Below, piece after piece: positions 51,267 through 60,175 of a DNA stretch of 64,000 bases. A model generated the notes under the pieces. It ran no database searches. It was not told where the DNA came from and saw only the letters and a program-made list of their open reading frames with translations. This DNA comes from Nocardiopsis sinuspersici. GTDB lineage: Bacteria; Actinomycetota; Actinomycetes; Streptosporangiales; Streptosporangiaceae. The stretch covers positions 357,737 through 421,736 of the forward strand of contig VWVT01000005.1 of NCBI GenBank assembly GCA_008638415.1, written 5' to 3'. Every line of letters starts with the position of its first letter. The stretch's first letter is position 1. The position numbers and the translations under genes were made by a program.

Positions 51267-52085
51267 ATGCGCACCATGGTCTTTCCCCGGGTTATCGCGA
51301 CCGACCTCGACGGCACCCTCCTGGGAAGGGAGGGGCTCGTCTCCGAACGCAACCGGCGGGCCCTGGCCGCCGCCGCGGAGGCGGGCGTCAGGGTGGTCGT
51401 CTCCACCGCGCGTCCGCCCCGCACCACCCAGCACATCGCCGAACAGCTCACCTGCGCCGCCGTGCTCTGCGGCAACGGCGCCCTCGCCCACGTGCCCGAC
51501 TCCGACCCCCTGGTGCGCGCGATCGACCTGGAGACCGCCAGCACGGTGGTCGAGAAGCTGCGCGGCGCGCTGGAGGGGATCGGCTTCGGCGTCGAGACCG
51601 GCACCGACTTCTTCCACGACGCCGGATACCACCTGGAGCCGTGGGTGCCCCGCGACTGGGTACGCGAGGTGCTGGAGACCCCCGACGCCCTGCTCAGCCG
51701 GGCCTCACCGGTCACCAAGCTGCTCGTGCGCTCCCGCGACATCCCGGTGCACGTGCTGCACGAGGCAGCCCTGGAGGTGGTCGGCCCGCTGGCGGAGGTC
51801 ACCTACTCGGGCGGTTTCGGCCTGCTGGAGCTGAGCGCCCCGGGGGTGAGCAAGGGCAGCACGCTCGCGATGGTCTGCGAGCGGTGGGGTGTCTCCGCCG
51901 AGGAGGTGGTGGCCTTCGGCGACATGCCCAACGACCTGTCCGCCCTGTCCTGGGCCGGTGCGGGGTACGCCATGGCCAGCGGGCACCCGGATCTGCTCGA
52001 CCCGGCGCTGGGGCTGCTGACGGCCCCCGCCAGCAACGAGGACGGCGTGGCCAGGGTGGTCGAACGGCTGCTCGCCGAAGGCTGA
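51267..52085 (+). CDS. Cof-type HAD-IIB family phosphatase
   Basis: The 272-residue hydrolase has motif I VIATDLDGTLLGREG, motif II in VVSTARPP, a Lys region in VSKGSTLAMVCERWG and motif IV VVAFGDMPNDLSALSWAG, the Cof/HAD-IIB pattern. Such enzymes dephosphorylate sugar phosphates or cofactors. There is no Shine-Dalgarno before ATG 51267 or ATG 51276. A CATAAT hexamer at 51263-51268 could be a -10 for a leaderless transcript starting at ATG 51276. It follows the STM operon by 44 bp but probably has its own promoter. Confidence 0.87.
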   Translation: MRTMVFPRVIATDLDGTLLGREGLVSERNRRALAAAAEAGVRVVVSTARPPRTTQHIAEQLTCAAVLCGNGALAHVPDSDPLVRAIDLETASTVVEKLRGALEGIGFGVETGTDFFHDAGYHLEPWVPRDWVREVLETPDALLSRASPVTKLLVRSRDIPVHVLHEAALEVVGPLAEVTYSGGFGLLELSAPGVSKGSTLAMVCERWGVSAEEVVAFGDMPNDLSALSWAGAGYAMASGHPDLLDPALGLLTAPASNEDGVARVVERLLAEG

Positions 52086-52311
52086 AAACCCGTGGCCGCG
52101 CGGCCGGTGCTCCCTCTAGGGTCCATACGAGGAGAAGCCTCCTCAGCCCATGAGGGGTGCCGTTCGGGCGCCGACGGGGTTCTGGAGGATCCGAGGGTTC
52201 CCGCCTACAGGGCGCCCGAACAAGGAGGGCTCCGCGCCGCGGGCGTCCGTTGAGGGTGGTGGGAGGGTGACGGGCGGGCGAAGCGGAGCCCCAGAAAAGA
52301 CAAGGAGCACC

Positions 52312-52809
52312 GTGCCGCATCCCACCCAGATCGTCTCGGCCCTGGCCGATCCCGCCCGCCTGGCGCTCTACGCCCGCGTGGTCCACGCGGGCTCCGACGG
52401 CGTGCCCGCCGAGGAGGCCCGCGCGGGCGGGTCCAGGGAGCGCAAGCGCCTGGCCCGGCTGGCGGACGCCGGCCTGGTACGCGAGGACGGCGACCGCGTG
52501 GTGGCCGATCCGGCGGTGTTCGCCACCGCCCTGGAGGAGCACCGGCCCATCGACCGGGACCCGGTGGACTCCCTGTTCCACGGCGGCCGACTGACCGCTC
52601 TTCCCGCCAGACGCGAACTGCGGCGCGGGGTGTTCGAGCGCGTCACCGGCCGGTTCTTCGCCCCCGGCGTGAAGTACACCGAGAAACAGGTCAACGCCGC
52701 GCTGCTGTCCTGCTGCGACGACCCGTCGTCGATGCACCGCCACCTCGTGGACGAGGGGTACCTGACCCGTAACGACGAGGGGAGCGTGTACCGGGTCCCA
52801 GGCGCCTGA
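52312..52809 (+). CDS. DUF2087 protein with N-terminal winged helix
   Basis: The 165-residue protein starts at GTG 52312 (AAGGAG upstream). Residues 1-70 fit an ArsR-like winged helix (IVSALADPARLALYARVV, ARLADAGLVREDGDRVV). The C-terminal 70 residues are DUF2087: KYTEKQVNAALLSCCDDPSS, HRHLVDEGYLTRNDEG. DUF2087 proteins are presumed regulators; no ligand is known. It is convergent with the GntR gene, with only 21 bp between the stops. Confidence 0.83.
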   Translation: MPHPTQIVSALADPARLALYARVVHAGSDGVPAEEARAGGSRERKRLARLADAGLVREDGDRVVADPAVFATALEEHRPIDRDPVDSLFHGGRLTALPARRELRRGVFERVTGRFFAPGVKYTEKQVNAALLSCCDDPSSMHRHLVDEGYLTRNDEGSVYRVPGA

Positions 52810-52830
52810 CACCCGGCCGCTCCGCCGGGG

Positions 52831-53517
52831 TCAGGACGTGTGGAGGTCGTCCACCTGCTCGTGGTAGGTACGCCGGGTGCGCTCGGTGTGCTCGCTCATC
52901 AGCCTCAGCGCCTCGGCCGCGTTCCCCTCCTCGATGACGTCGACGAGCTGGGCGTGCTCGTCCCAGGAGGCGGCGCCGCGGACGCGGGCGACCGGAGCGT
53001 AGTACCAGCGGACCCGGCGGTCGACCTGCGCGGCCAGCTCGGCGAGCACCCGGTTGCCCGAGGCCTCGGTGACGGTGCGGTGGAAGTCGGCGTTGGTCTG
53101 GACGACCGCGTCGGTGTCGGCGCGCTCGGTCGCCGCGCGTCCGGCGGAGATCAGCTCGCGCAGCAACCCGACCTGCTCGGCCGAGGCGTTCTCGGCCGCC
53201 AGCCGGGCCGACTCGGTCTCCAGCAGGGCGCGGACGGCCAGGAGCTGGTCGGCCTCGCTCTCGGTGGGCGTGTGCACGAACGCGCCGTAGCCGGGCCTCA
53301 GGTCCACCCACCCCTCGTTGCTGAGTCGCTGCATCGCCTCCCGGACGGGTTGGCGGGAGACGCCCAGGTTCTGGGCCAGCTCCGTCTCGACCAGGTGCTG
53401 GCCGGGTGAGAGGGAACGTGTGGTGATCAGGTCGAGGATGGCCTCGTACACGGCTTCACGCAGTGGTACCGGACGCTGGATACGCCCTGCGACGGTACTC
53501 AACCCCTGCGAGGACAT
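52831..53517 (-). CDS. GntR-family (FCD subgroup) regulator, probable regulator of the formate dehydrogenase locus
   Basis: The 228-residue protein has a GntR winged helix (YEAILDLITTRSLSPGQHLV, ELAQNLGVSRQPVREAMQRL, GAFVHTP) and the helical FCD effector domain with its metal/ligand residues in DFHRTVTEASGNRVL and SEHTERTRRTYHEQ. ATG 53517 follows GGAG. A dyad CTTTGTA-N7-TACAAAG lies 30 bases upstream of the start. Similar TGTATACA dyads precede the FDH genes, so this is the likely regulator of the locus. The effector is unknown, perhaps an organic acid as for many FCD members. Confidence 0.9.
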   Translation of the reverse strand: MSSQGLSTVAGRIQRPVPLREAVYEAILDLITTRSLSPGQHLVETELAQNLGVSRQPVREAMQRLSNEGWVDLRPGYGAFVHTPTESEADQLLAVRALLETESARLAAENASAEQVGLLRELISAGRAATERADTDAVVQTNADFHRTVTEASGNRVLAELAAQVDRRVRWYYAPVARVRGAASWDEHAQLVDVIEEGNAAEALRLMSEHTERTRRTYHEQVDDLHTS

Positions 53518-53546
53518 AGGAAGTCTCCAGAATCCAGGTGGGCGGT

Positions 53547-53567
53547 CTTTGTAGACAGTGTACAAAG
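53547..53567 (-). promoter_or_regulatory. Dyad operator upstream of gntR
   Basis: CTTTGTA-GACAGTG-TACAAAG has perfect 7-base arms. Inside, TGTAGACAG differs by one base from the TGTATACAG seen at the three other sites, suggesting autoregulation. Confidence 0.55.
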
Positions 53568-53584
53568 CACAGCGGGGATGTGGG

Positions 53585-54802
53585 TCACCTCGGCAGCTCC
53601 ACGAGTTCGACGCGGCCCGGGGCACGGCCCGGCTGGAGGACCGCGAGGGCGTCCGCCGCGGCGGCGGCGCTCAGGTCCGCGGGACCGGATCCGGGCAGCT
53701 CCACCGCCAGATTCCGGCTGACGCGCACCGGCACCAGACGGGTGTCGGACGCGTGCGGCGGGGTCGTGCCGGCGAACCGGGCGCGCCCTCCGGTGTGTGC
53801 GGGATCACGTCGGCCCGCGCGTCCGCTGAGTACCGGGACGAGCAGGGTGAGTGCGGCGGCCAGGGCGGCGCCGGGGTTGCCCGGCAGCCCCACGACCACG
53901 GCGCCCGAGCGCAGCACCGCCAGCATCTGCGGGTGCCCCGGCCGGCAGGACACGCCGTCGACGACGAGCTCCGCGCCGAGCTCGGCCAGCACCGTGCGCA
54001 GGTGGTCGGCGGGTCCGGCCGAGGAGGAGCCGCAGACGGCGACGACGTCGGACCCCGCGGCCGCGTCCAGTTCCCGCGCCAGGTCCCGTCCCCGGTCGGC
54101 GACCGGGACCGCGGGAGCGCACCGTCCCCCCGCCCAGGCCGCCAGACCGGGCAGGACGGGTCCGATCGCGTCGCGCACCGCGCCCGGGCGCGGCGTCCCC
54201 CGGCGCACGACCTCGTCCCCCGTGACCAGGACGCGCACCAGGGGGCGGAGTACGGACAAGGTGTCCAGGCCCAGGCTCGCGGCCAGCCCCAGGAGGGCGG
54301 GCGTGACGGGGCTCCCCCGGTGGGCGACCAGTGATCCGGCCGCGGTGGTCTCGCCCCGGCGCCGGACGTGCCGCCCGGGTTCGGCGCCGCCGTACACGGT
54401 TCCCGAGGACACCGTCGCCCGCTCGTGGGGGAGGACGGCGGTGGTGCCGTCCGGTACGACGGCACCCGTGGCGATCTCCACCGCCTCTCCACGGCGCAGG
54501 CGGGCGACGGGCCCCCGGTGCCCGGCGAACGACCGGCCCAGGACGGCCCAGGGGCCCTCTCCGGACACCGCGTACCCGTCCATCGCAGCACTGTCCAGGA
54601 CGGGGACGTCGACCGCCGAGACGAGGTCGGCGCCGAGGGTGGAACCGAGTGCGTCGGCGAGCGACTCCTCGGCCATGGGCGATCCACCCTCGGCGCCGGT
54701 CGCCCGCGCCAGCTTCCGTGCCCTTTTCCAGGAGACGGAAGACCGCGGGCGAGATTTCACGTGAAGAAGCGGAGAAGTTTCCGAAGCACCCAGGTCGGAC
54801 AT
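53585..54802 (-). CDS. MoeA-family molybdopterin molybdenumtransferase, second copy
   Basis: The 405-residue protein is a diverged MoeA: DSAAMDGYAVSGEGPW, ATGAVVPDGTTAVLPHE, RVLVTGDEVVRRG, a CGSSSAGPADHL loop in place of the usual TTGG motif, and VVVGLPGNPGAALAAALTLL. It would insert molybdenum into molybdopterin for the neighbouring formate dehydrogenase. ATG 54802 is used; a downstream Met before AEESLADALG is possible. It is divergent from the ketopantoate-reductase-like gene and shares the palindromic operator between them. The loss of the TTGG motif may mean altered activity. Confidence 0.85.
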   Translation of the reverse strand: MSDLGASETSPLLHVKSRPRSSVSWKRARKLARATGAEGGSPMAEESLADALGSTLGADLVSAVDVPVLDSAAMDGYAVSGEGPWAVLGRSFAGHRGPVARLRRGEAVEIATGAVVPDGTTAVLPHERATVSSGTVYGGAEPGRHVRRRGETTAAGSLVAHRGSPVTPALLGLAASLGLDTLSVLRPLVRVLVTGDEVVRRGTPRPGAVRDAIGPVLPGLAAWAGGRCAPAVPVADRGRDLARELDAAAGSDVVAVCGSSSAGPADHLRTVLAELGAELVVDGVSCRPGHPQMLAVLRSGAVVVGLPGNPGAALAAALTLLVPVLSGRAGRRDPAHTGGRARFAGTTPPHASDTRLVPVRVSRNLAVELPGSGPADLSAAAAADALAVLQPGRAPGRVELVELPR

Positions 54803-54844
54803 TCCTTCTCTCCCTGCCGTGGTGTGAAGGAGCGGCTTCGCAAG

Positions 54845-54862
54845 CATACTGTATACAGTATG
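54845..54862. promoter_or_regulatory. Perfect 18-bp palindrome between moeA-like and panE-like genes
   Basis: CATACTGTATACAGTATG is a perfect palindrome, 20 bases before the panE-like ATG and 43 bases before the divergent moeA-like ATG. Its TGTATACA centre fits GntR/FCD sites. Confidence 0.7.
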
Positions 54863-54881
54863 GAAAATGAAAGGAGTTCCT

Positions 54882-55889
54882 ATGCGAATCGCCGTCCTTG
54901 GAGCGGGAGCGATCGGTGCCTACGCGGGCGCCGCGCTGCACCGCGGTGGTGCCGACGTCCACCTCGTCGCCCGTAACGAGAACCTGCGGGCCATACGTGA
55001 GAACGGGGTCCGGGTGCTGAGTCCGCGTGGCGACTTCACCGCACGCCCCCATGTCACGGACGACCCCACCGAGATCGGACCCGTCGACACCGTCATCCTC
55101 GGCCTCAAGGCCCAGCAGTACGCCGGATGCGGTCCGCTGCTGCGCCCCCTCCTCGGGCCCGCCACCTCCGTCGTGGCCGCGCAGAACGGCATCCCGTGGT
55201 GGTACTTCCACGGGGTCGGGGGCCCCTTCGCGGGCAGGAGGATCGAGAGCGTGGACCCCGGAGGCGCGGTGAGCCGGACGATCCCGGTCGAGCGCGCCAT
55301 CGGGTGCGTGGTCTACGCGGCCACCGAGATCGCCGCGCCGGGGGTGATCCAGCACATCGAGGGAACCCGCTTCTCCATCGGCGAGCCGGACGGCTCGGAC
55401 TCCGCGCGCTGTCGCGACCTGGCCGCGGCGATGGAGGCGGGCGGGCTCAAGTGCCCGGTCGAACGCGACCTGCGCGAGGACATCTGGGTGAAGCTGATGG
55501 GCAACATCGTCTTCAACCCGCTGAGCGCGCTGACCCGGTCGACCATGGTGCAGATCTGCCGCGACCGCTCGACCAGGGAGCTGGCCCGCACCATGATGAA
55601 CGAGACCCTGCAGGTGGCGGCCGAGCTGGGCGTGCGGACGAGCATCTCCGTCGAGCGGCGGCTGGCGGGCGCCGAGCGGGCCGGCGACCACCGCACCTCC
55701 ACCCTGCACGACCTGGAGCGGGGGCGCCCCATGGAACTGGACGTCATCCTGTCCGCCGTGGTGGAGCTGGCCGACATGACCGGGGTCCCGGTGCCGACGC
55801 TCCGCGCGATCGACGCCACGGCGGGACTGCTGAACCAGAGGGTGTCCGAGCCCTCCACCCCCGCTCCCTCCCTGGTCGCAGGCTCTTGA
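54882..55889 (+). CDS. 2-dehydropantoate 2-reductase-family protein
   Basis: The 335-residue protein has the NADP-binding start MRIAVLGAGAIGAYAGAALH (GxGxxG), ILGLKAQQY, AAQNGIPWWYF and the catalytic-site segment WVKLMGNIVFNPLSALT of the PanE/ketopantoate reductase family. ATG 54882 follows AAGGAG. Its place among formate dehydrogenase genes and a shared operator suggests it reduces another 2-keto acid rather than ketopantoate; relatives serve in varied catabolic loci. It is transcribed toward the FDH subunit, 115 bp away. Confidence 0.87.
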   Translation: MRIAVLGAGAIGAYAGAALHRGGADVHLVARNENLRAIRENGVRVLSPRGDFTARPHVTDDPTEIGPVDTVILGLKAQQYAGCGPLLRPLLGPATSVVAAQNGIPWWYFHGVGGPFAGRRIESVDPGGAVSRTIPVERAIGCVVYAATEIAAPGVIQHIEGTRFSIGEPDGSDSARCRDLAAAMEAGGLKCPVERDLREDIWVKLMGNIVFNPLSALTRSTMVQICRDRSTRELARTMMNETLQVAAELGVRTSISVERRLAGAERAGDHRTSTLHDLERGRPMELDVILSAVVELADMTGVPVPTLRAIDATAGLLNQRVSEPSTPAPSLVAGS

Positions 55890-55909
55890 CCTCTACTCCC
55901 TTAGCACAA

Positions 55910-55925
55910 ATACTGTATACAGTAT
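55910..55925 (+). promoter_or_regulatory. Perfect 16-bp palindrome upstream of the FDH catalytic gene
   Basis: ATACTGTATACAGTAT repeats the core of the site at 54845. It lies 80 bases before the FDH ATG at 56005. Confidence 0.7.
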
Positions 55926-56004
55926 CCTTACCATACGGTTCGTGGTAACCGCCCACGCCCACGAGCCCTTCACGAAGAAGGCCACGAACACCAAGCGAGG
56001 CCAC

Positions 56005-57948
56005 ATGCGATCCGACGACCTCTCCGCCCCCCTCGACCGCCTCACCCGACCACTCGTGCGCGAGCACGGCGAACTGCGCCCGGCCACCTGGGACGAGGCC
56101 CTCGACCGCGCCGCCGCCGGATTCCGGCAGGGCGTGGAGCGCCACGGGCCGAACTCCTTCGGCATGCTCTCCTGCGCCCGGGCCACCAACGAGATGAACT
56201 TCATGGCGCAGAAGTTCGCCCGCGTCGTGGTCGGCACCAACAACGTCGACTCGTGCAACCGCACCTGCCACGCCCCCAGCGTCGCCGGGCTGGCCGCCGC
56301 CTTCGGGTCCGGGGGCGGCACCTCCTCCTACACGGAGATCGAGGACACCGACCTCATCATCATCTGGGGCGGCAACCCGCGCTTCGCGCACCCGATCTTC
56401 TTCCAGCACGTACTCAAGGGAGTCCACCGGGGCGCCAAGCTCTTCGTCGTGGACCCCCGCCGCACGTCGACCGCCGAGTGGGCCGACCGCTGGCTCGGGC
56501 TCAACGTCGGCACCGACATCCCGCTGGCACACGCCGTCGGCCGGGAGATCCTGCACGCGGGCCTGGCCAACGAGACCTTCGTCGAACGCGCCACCACCGG
56601 CCTGGACGAGTACCGCGAACTGGTCGAGCCGTGGACGCTCGCCGCGGCCGAGGCCGAGACGGGCGTGCCCGCGGAGGCCATCCGCGAGATGGCGCACGCC
56701 TACGCCCGCGCCGAGCGCGCCCAGCTCTGCTGGACCCTCGGCATCACCGAGCACCACAACGCGACCGACAACGTGCGCGCGCTGATCAACCTGTCGCTGC
56801 TGACCGGCCACGTGGGCCGGCACGGCGCCGGGCTCAACCCGCTGCGCGGACAGAACAACGTGCAGGGCGGTGGCGACATGGGCGCCATCCCCGACCGGCT
56901 GGTCGGGTTCCAGGACATCCTGGACCCGGAGGTGCGCGCCCCGTTCGAGCGGTTGTGGGGGCGGCCGATCCAGGGCACCAAGGGCAAGACCCTCACCCAG
57001 ATGTTCGAGTCGATGGAGTCCCAGGAGCTCAGGACGCTCTACGTGATCGGGGAGAACCCGGTCCAGTCCGAGCCCGAGACGCACAAGACCACGGGTCGGC
57101 TGCGTTCGCTGGACCACCTCGTGGTGCAGGACATCTTCCTGACCCGTACCGCCGAACTCGCCGACGTGGTGCTCCCGGCCAGCGCCTCCTGGTGCGAGTC
57201 GGACGGCACCTTCACCAACAGCGAGCGGCGGGTCCAACTGGTCCGCAAGGCCCTGGACCCGCCGGAGGGCGCCCGGGACGACATCGAGATCATGTGCGAG
57301 CTGGCGAACCGCATGGGGCAGGAGTGGGAGCGCCCGTCGGCCGAGGACATCTGGAACGAGGTGCGCTCGCTGTCCCCCATGCACCGGGGCATGAGCTACG
57401 CGCGCCTGGCCGAGCTGAGCGGTATCCAGTGGCCCTGCTACTCCGAGGACGAGCTGGAGCCGAGCTACCTGCACTCACGGCTGTGGTCCGAGGACCCGGA
57501 GGAGCGCGGCGAACCCGCGCCCTTCGGCATCGTCGGCCACTCGCCGCCGGTGGACCTGCTGGACGAGGACTTCCCGTTCCGCCTGACCACCGGGCGCCGG
57601 CTGGACGACTACAACACCGGTGTGCAGACCAGCGGCTTCTCCTCCCCCCTGCGCCGGGGCGAGCTGCTGGACCTGTCCCCCGAGGACGCCGCCAAGCTCG
57701 GCGTCAAGGACGGGGAGACGGTGCGCGTGACCTCGCGCCGGGGCTCGGTCCTGACCCCCGTCTCGGTCACCGAGGCCATGCGGCCGGGGCTGGTGTTCAT
57801 GACCTTCCACTTCCCCGACCAGGTGGACACCCAGATGCTGACCATCGACGCCACGGACCCGATCGCCGGCACGGCCGAGTACAAGGCGGCCGCGGTCCGG
57901 ATCGAACGGGTGGAGGAGGAGGCGCGGGTGAGCGCCGCCGCGAGCTGA
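56005..57948 (+). CDS. Formate dehydrogenase catalytic subunit lacking the N-terminal Fe4S4 domain
   Basis: The 647-residue protein is the molybdopterin-binding part of a NAD-type formate dehydrogenase. It begins PLDRLTRPLVREHGELRPAT, which in ordinary FdhA follows the Fe4S4 domain. VDSCNRTCHAPSVAGL gives the Mo-ligand Cys88 and the catalytic His; later come LIIIWGGNPRFAHPIFF, NPLRGQNNVQGGGDMG, VVLPASASWCESDGTFTNSE and a C-terminal MopB_CT domain (FRLTTGRRLDDYNTGVQT). The missing CxxCxxxC domain is encoded at the end of the gene at 60172. So the alpha subunit is split and must assemble from two chains. ATG 56005 follows GAGG. Confidence 0.9.
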   Translation: MRSDDLSAPLDRLTRPLVREHGELRPATWDEALDRAAAGFRQGVERHGPNSFGMLSCARATNEMNFMAQKFARVVVGTNNVDSCNRTCHAPSVAGLAAAFGSGGGTSSYTEIEDTDLIIIWGGNPRFAHPIFFQHVLKGVHRGAKLFVVDPRRTSTAEWADRWLGLNVGTDIPLAHAVGREILHAGLANETFVERATTGLDEYRELVEPWTLAAAEAETGVPAEAIREMAHAYARAERAQLCWTLGITEHHNATDNVRALINLSLLTGHVGRHGAGLNPLRGQNNVQGGGDMGAIPDRLVGFQDILDPEVRAPFERLWGRPIQGTKGKTLTQMFESMESQELRTLYVIGENPVQSEPETHKTTGRLRSLDHLVVQDIFLTRTAELADVVLPASASWCESDGTFTNSERRVQLVRKALDPPEGARDDIEIMCELANRMGQEWERPSAEDIWNEVRSLSPMHRGMSYARLAELSGIQWPCYSEDELEPSYLHSRLWSEDPEERGEPAPFGIVGHSPPVDLLDEDFPFRLTTGRRLDDYNTGVQTSGFSSPLRRGELLDLSPEDAAKLGVKDGETVRVTSRRGSVLTPVSVTEAMRPGLVFMTFHFPDQVDTQMLTIDATDPIAGTAEYKAAAVRIERVEEEARVSAAAS

Positions 57949-58144
57949 TCCGGGCGCGCCCCGGATGCGCCGAGCACACGAGAAGCGTGTGGGCCGTCTC
58001 CCCAGCCCCCTGCGGAGACGGCCCGCGCGGGTGCCCGAGCGCACCTGCCGTGTGCGGTTCGAGCACGCCCCGGGAAGGATGACATCCCACCGGGACCGCG
58101 TCGGACCACGGGGTTGTCAATCCGACTCACCCATCATACTGTTC

Positions 58145-58156
58145 TCTGTATACAGA
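58145..58156 (+). promoter_or_regulatory. TGTATACA dyad upstream of the NuoEF-like gene
   Basis: TCTGTATACAGA is a 12-base palindrome 43 bases before GTG 58199. A degenerate CATACTGT half-site precedes it. Confidence 0.6.
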
Positions 58157-58198
58157 ATCCTGTGATCTGGCTTACACGTGATATGAGGTGACACGGGC

Positions 58199-60175
58199 GT
58201 GGACCTGAAATTCCTGGACGAGGCTCCCACCACCGCCGAGCGCGAGGCTGTCGACTCGGTCCTGGGACCGCCTGAGTCCGGATGGGACGGCGGCACCCGT
58301 CAGGACACCGACCTGCGCTACGCCAGGGGCGGCCACACCGCCCGTGACCAGCGCGACATGCTCCTACCCGCCCTACACGCCGTCAACGACCGCGTGGGCT
58401 GGATCAGCCGCGGCGCACTCGACCACATCTGCCGCAGACTGACCGTTCCCCCGGCGGAGGCCTACGCCGTCGCCTCCTTCTACGCGATGTTCGCCATGCA
58501 CGAGCGGCCCCGGCGGGTCGTGCACCTGTGCACGGACATCGCCTGCGCCGCCGCGGGCTCCTCGGGGCTGCGCGACCGCATGGTCGAACGGCTGGGTCCG
58601 CCCGGATCCACCGAGGGCGGCACCACCTGGCACGAGAGCCCCTGCCTGGGCATGTGCGAACGCGCACCCGCCGCGCTCGCGCTCCAGGCCGGGGACCCGG
58701 CCCGGTACGCCGTCGCCGCGCCCGCCGGCCCCGACGACCTGGACGCCCTCGCCGAGAGCGCGTCCGCGGACGGACCGGTGGCTCCGAGCGAGGGGAACGG
58801 CCACCGCCCGGCGGTCCGCACCACCTACGGCGCCGACCCGCTCCCGGGCACCGCGCCCGAGGCGGACGCCGCCTCCGCGGTCCCCGACGCGGGCTCCCCC
58901 GACCACGTCCTGCTGCGCCGGATCGGCCGCGTCGACCCGCTCAGCCTGGACGACTACCGCGCGGAGGGCGGCTACGCGGCGCTGCGCGAGGCCCTGCGGC
59001 TCGGACCCGCCGGGGTCCTCCGGGAGGTGAACGACTCCGGCCTGGTCGGCCGCGGCGGCGCGGCCTTCCCCACCGGCCGCAAGTGGAGCGCCACCGCCCA
59101 GCAGCCCGACGCGCCGCACTACCTGGTGTGCAACGCCGACGAGAGCGAGCCCGGCACCTTCAAGGACCGGGTGCTGATGGAGGGCGACCCCTTCTCCCTC
59201 GTCGAGGCCATGACGATCGCCGGATACGCGATCGGCGCCCAGACCGGCTACCTGTACATCCGGGGCGAGTACCCGAGGGCCCTGCGGCACCTGGAGAACG
59301 CCCTCGCCCTGGCCCGCGAGCGCGACCTGCTCGGCACCGACATCATGGGCTCGGGCTTCTCCTTCGACATCGAGATCCGGCGCGGCGCGGGCGCCTACAT
59401 CTGCGGCGAGGAGACCGCGATCTTCGGCTCCATCGAGGGCCAGCGGGGCGAGCCCCGCTCCAAGCCGCCCTTCCCCGTGGAGAAGGGGCTGTTCGGCAAG
59501 CCGACCGCCGTCAACAACGTGGAGACACTGGTCAACGTGCTCCCGGTCCTGCTGATGGGCGGCCCCGCGTACGCGGCCGTGGGCACCGAGAAGTCGACCG
59601 GTCCCAAGCTGTTCTGCCTCTCCGGCGGCGTACGCCGTCCCGGCCTGTACGAGATGCCCTTCGGAGCCACCCTGCGCGACCTGGTCGAGGCGGCGGGCGG
59701 GATGCCGGAGGGCCGCTCGATCCGCGCGATCCTCCTCGGCGGTGCCGCCGGGACGTTCGTGCGCGGCGACGAGCTGGACATCCCCCTCACCTTCGAGGGG
59801 GCGAGGGAGGCGGGGACCTCGCTGGGCTCGGGCGTCGTCCTCGTCCTGGACGACACCGCGGACCTGGCCTCGACGCTGGTACGCGTCGCCGCCTTCTTCC
59901 GGGACGAGTCGTGCGGCCAGTGCGTCCCGTGCCGTGTGGGCACCGTGCGCCAGGAGGAGTCCCTGCTGCGCCTGCGGGCCGGCGCCTCCCCCGCCCAGGA
60001 GCTGCCCCTGCTGCGCGAGGTCGGCCAGGCCATGCGGGACGCCTCGATCTGCGGACTCGGCCAGACCGCCTGGAACGCCGTGGAGTCGGCCATCGACCGG
60101 CTCGGACTGTTCTCCGAAGACACCCACCAGACCGCCGCGCCGGGCGACCGGCCGGCGACCGAGGAGGCCCGATGA
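58199..60175 (+). CDS. NuoE-NuoF fusion: NAD-reducing diaphorase subunit of formate dehydrogenase
   Basis: This 658-residue protein joins a NuoE/FdsG thioredoxin-like [2Fe-2S] domain (Cys in HLCTDIACAAAG and SPCLGMCERAPA) to a NuoF/FdsB flavoprotein. The NuoF part has GLVGRGGAAFPTGRKW (FMN), CNADESEPGTFKDR, GAGAYICGEETAIFGSIEG (NADH/FMN) and the [4Fe-4S] motif ESCGQCVPCRVGT. A Pro/Ala linker joins them. It passes electrons from formate to NAD+. GTG 58199 starts 250 bp after the FDH gene with its own operator. Its stop overlaps the next start (ATGA). Confidence 0.92.
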   Translation: MDLKFLDEAPTTAEREAVDSVLGPPESGWDGGTRQDTDLRYARGGHTARDQRDMLLPALHAVNDRVGWISRGALDHICRRLTVPPAEAYAVASFYAMFAMHERPRRVVHLCTDIACAAAGSSGLRDRMVERLGPPGSTEGGTTWHESPCLGMCERAPAALALQAGDPARYAVAAPAGPDDLDALAESASADGPVAPSEGNGHRPAVRTTYGADPLPGTAPEADAASAVPDAGSPDHVLLRRIGRVDPLSLDDYRAEGGYAALREALRLGPAGVLREVNDSGLVGRGGAAFPTGRKWSATAQQPDAPHYLVCNADESEPGTFKDRVLMEGDPFSLVEAMTIAGYAIGAQTGYLYIRGEYPRALRHLENALALARERDLLGTDIMGSGFSFDIEIRRGAGAYICGEETAIFGSIEGQRGEPRSKPPFPVEKGLFGKPTAVNNVETLVNVLPVLLMGGPAYAAVGTEKSTGPKLFCLSGGVRRPGLYEMPFGATLRDLVEAAGGMPEGRSIRAILLGGAAGTFVRGDELDIPLTFEGAREAGTSLGSGVVLVLDDTADLASTLVRVAAFFRDESCGQCVPCRVGTVRQEESLLRLRAGASPAQELPLLREVGQAMRDASICGLGQTAWNAVESAIDRLGLFSEDTHQTAAPGDRPATEEAR

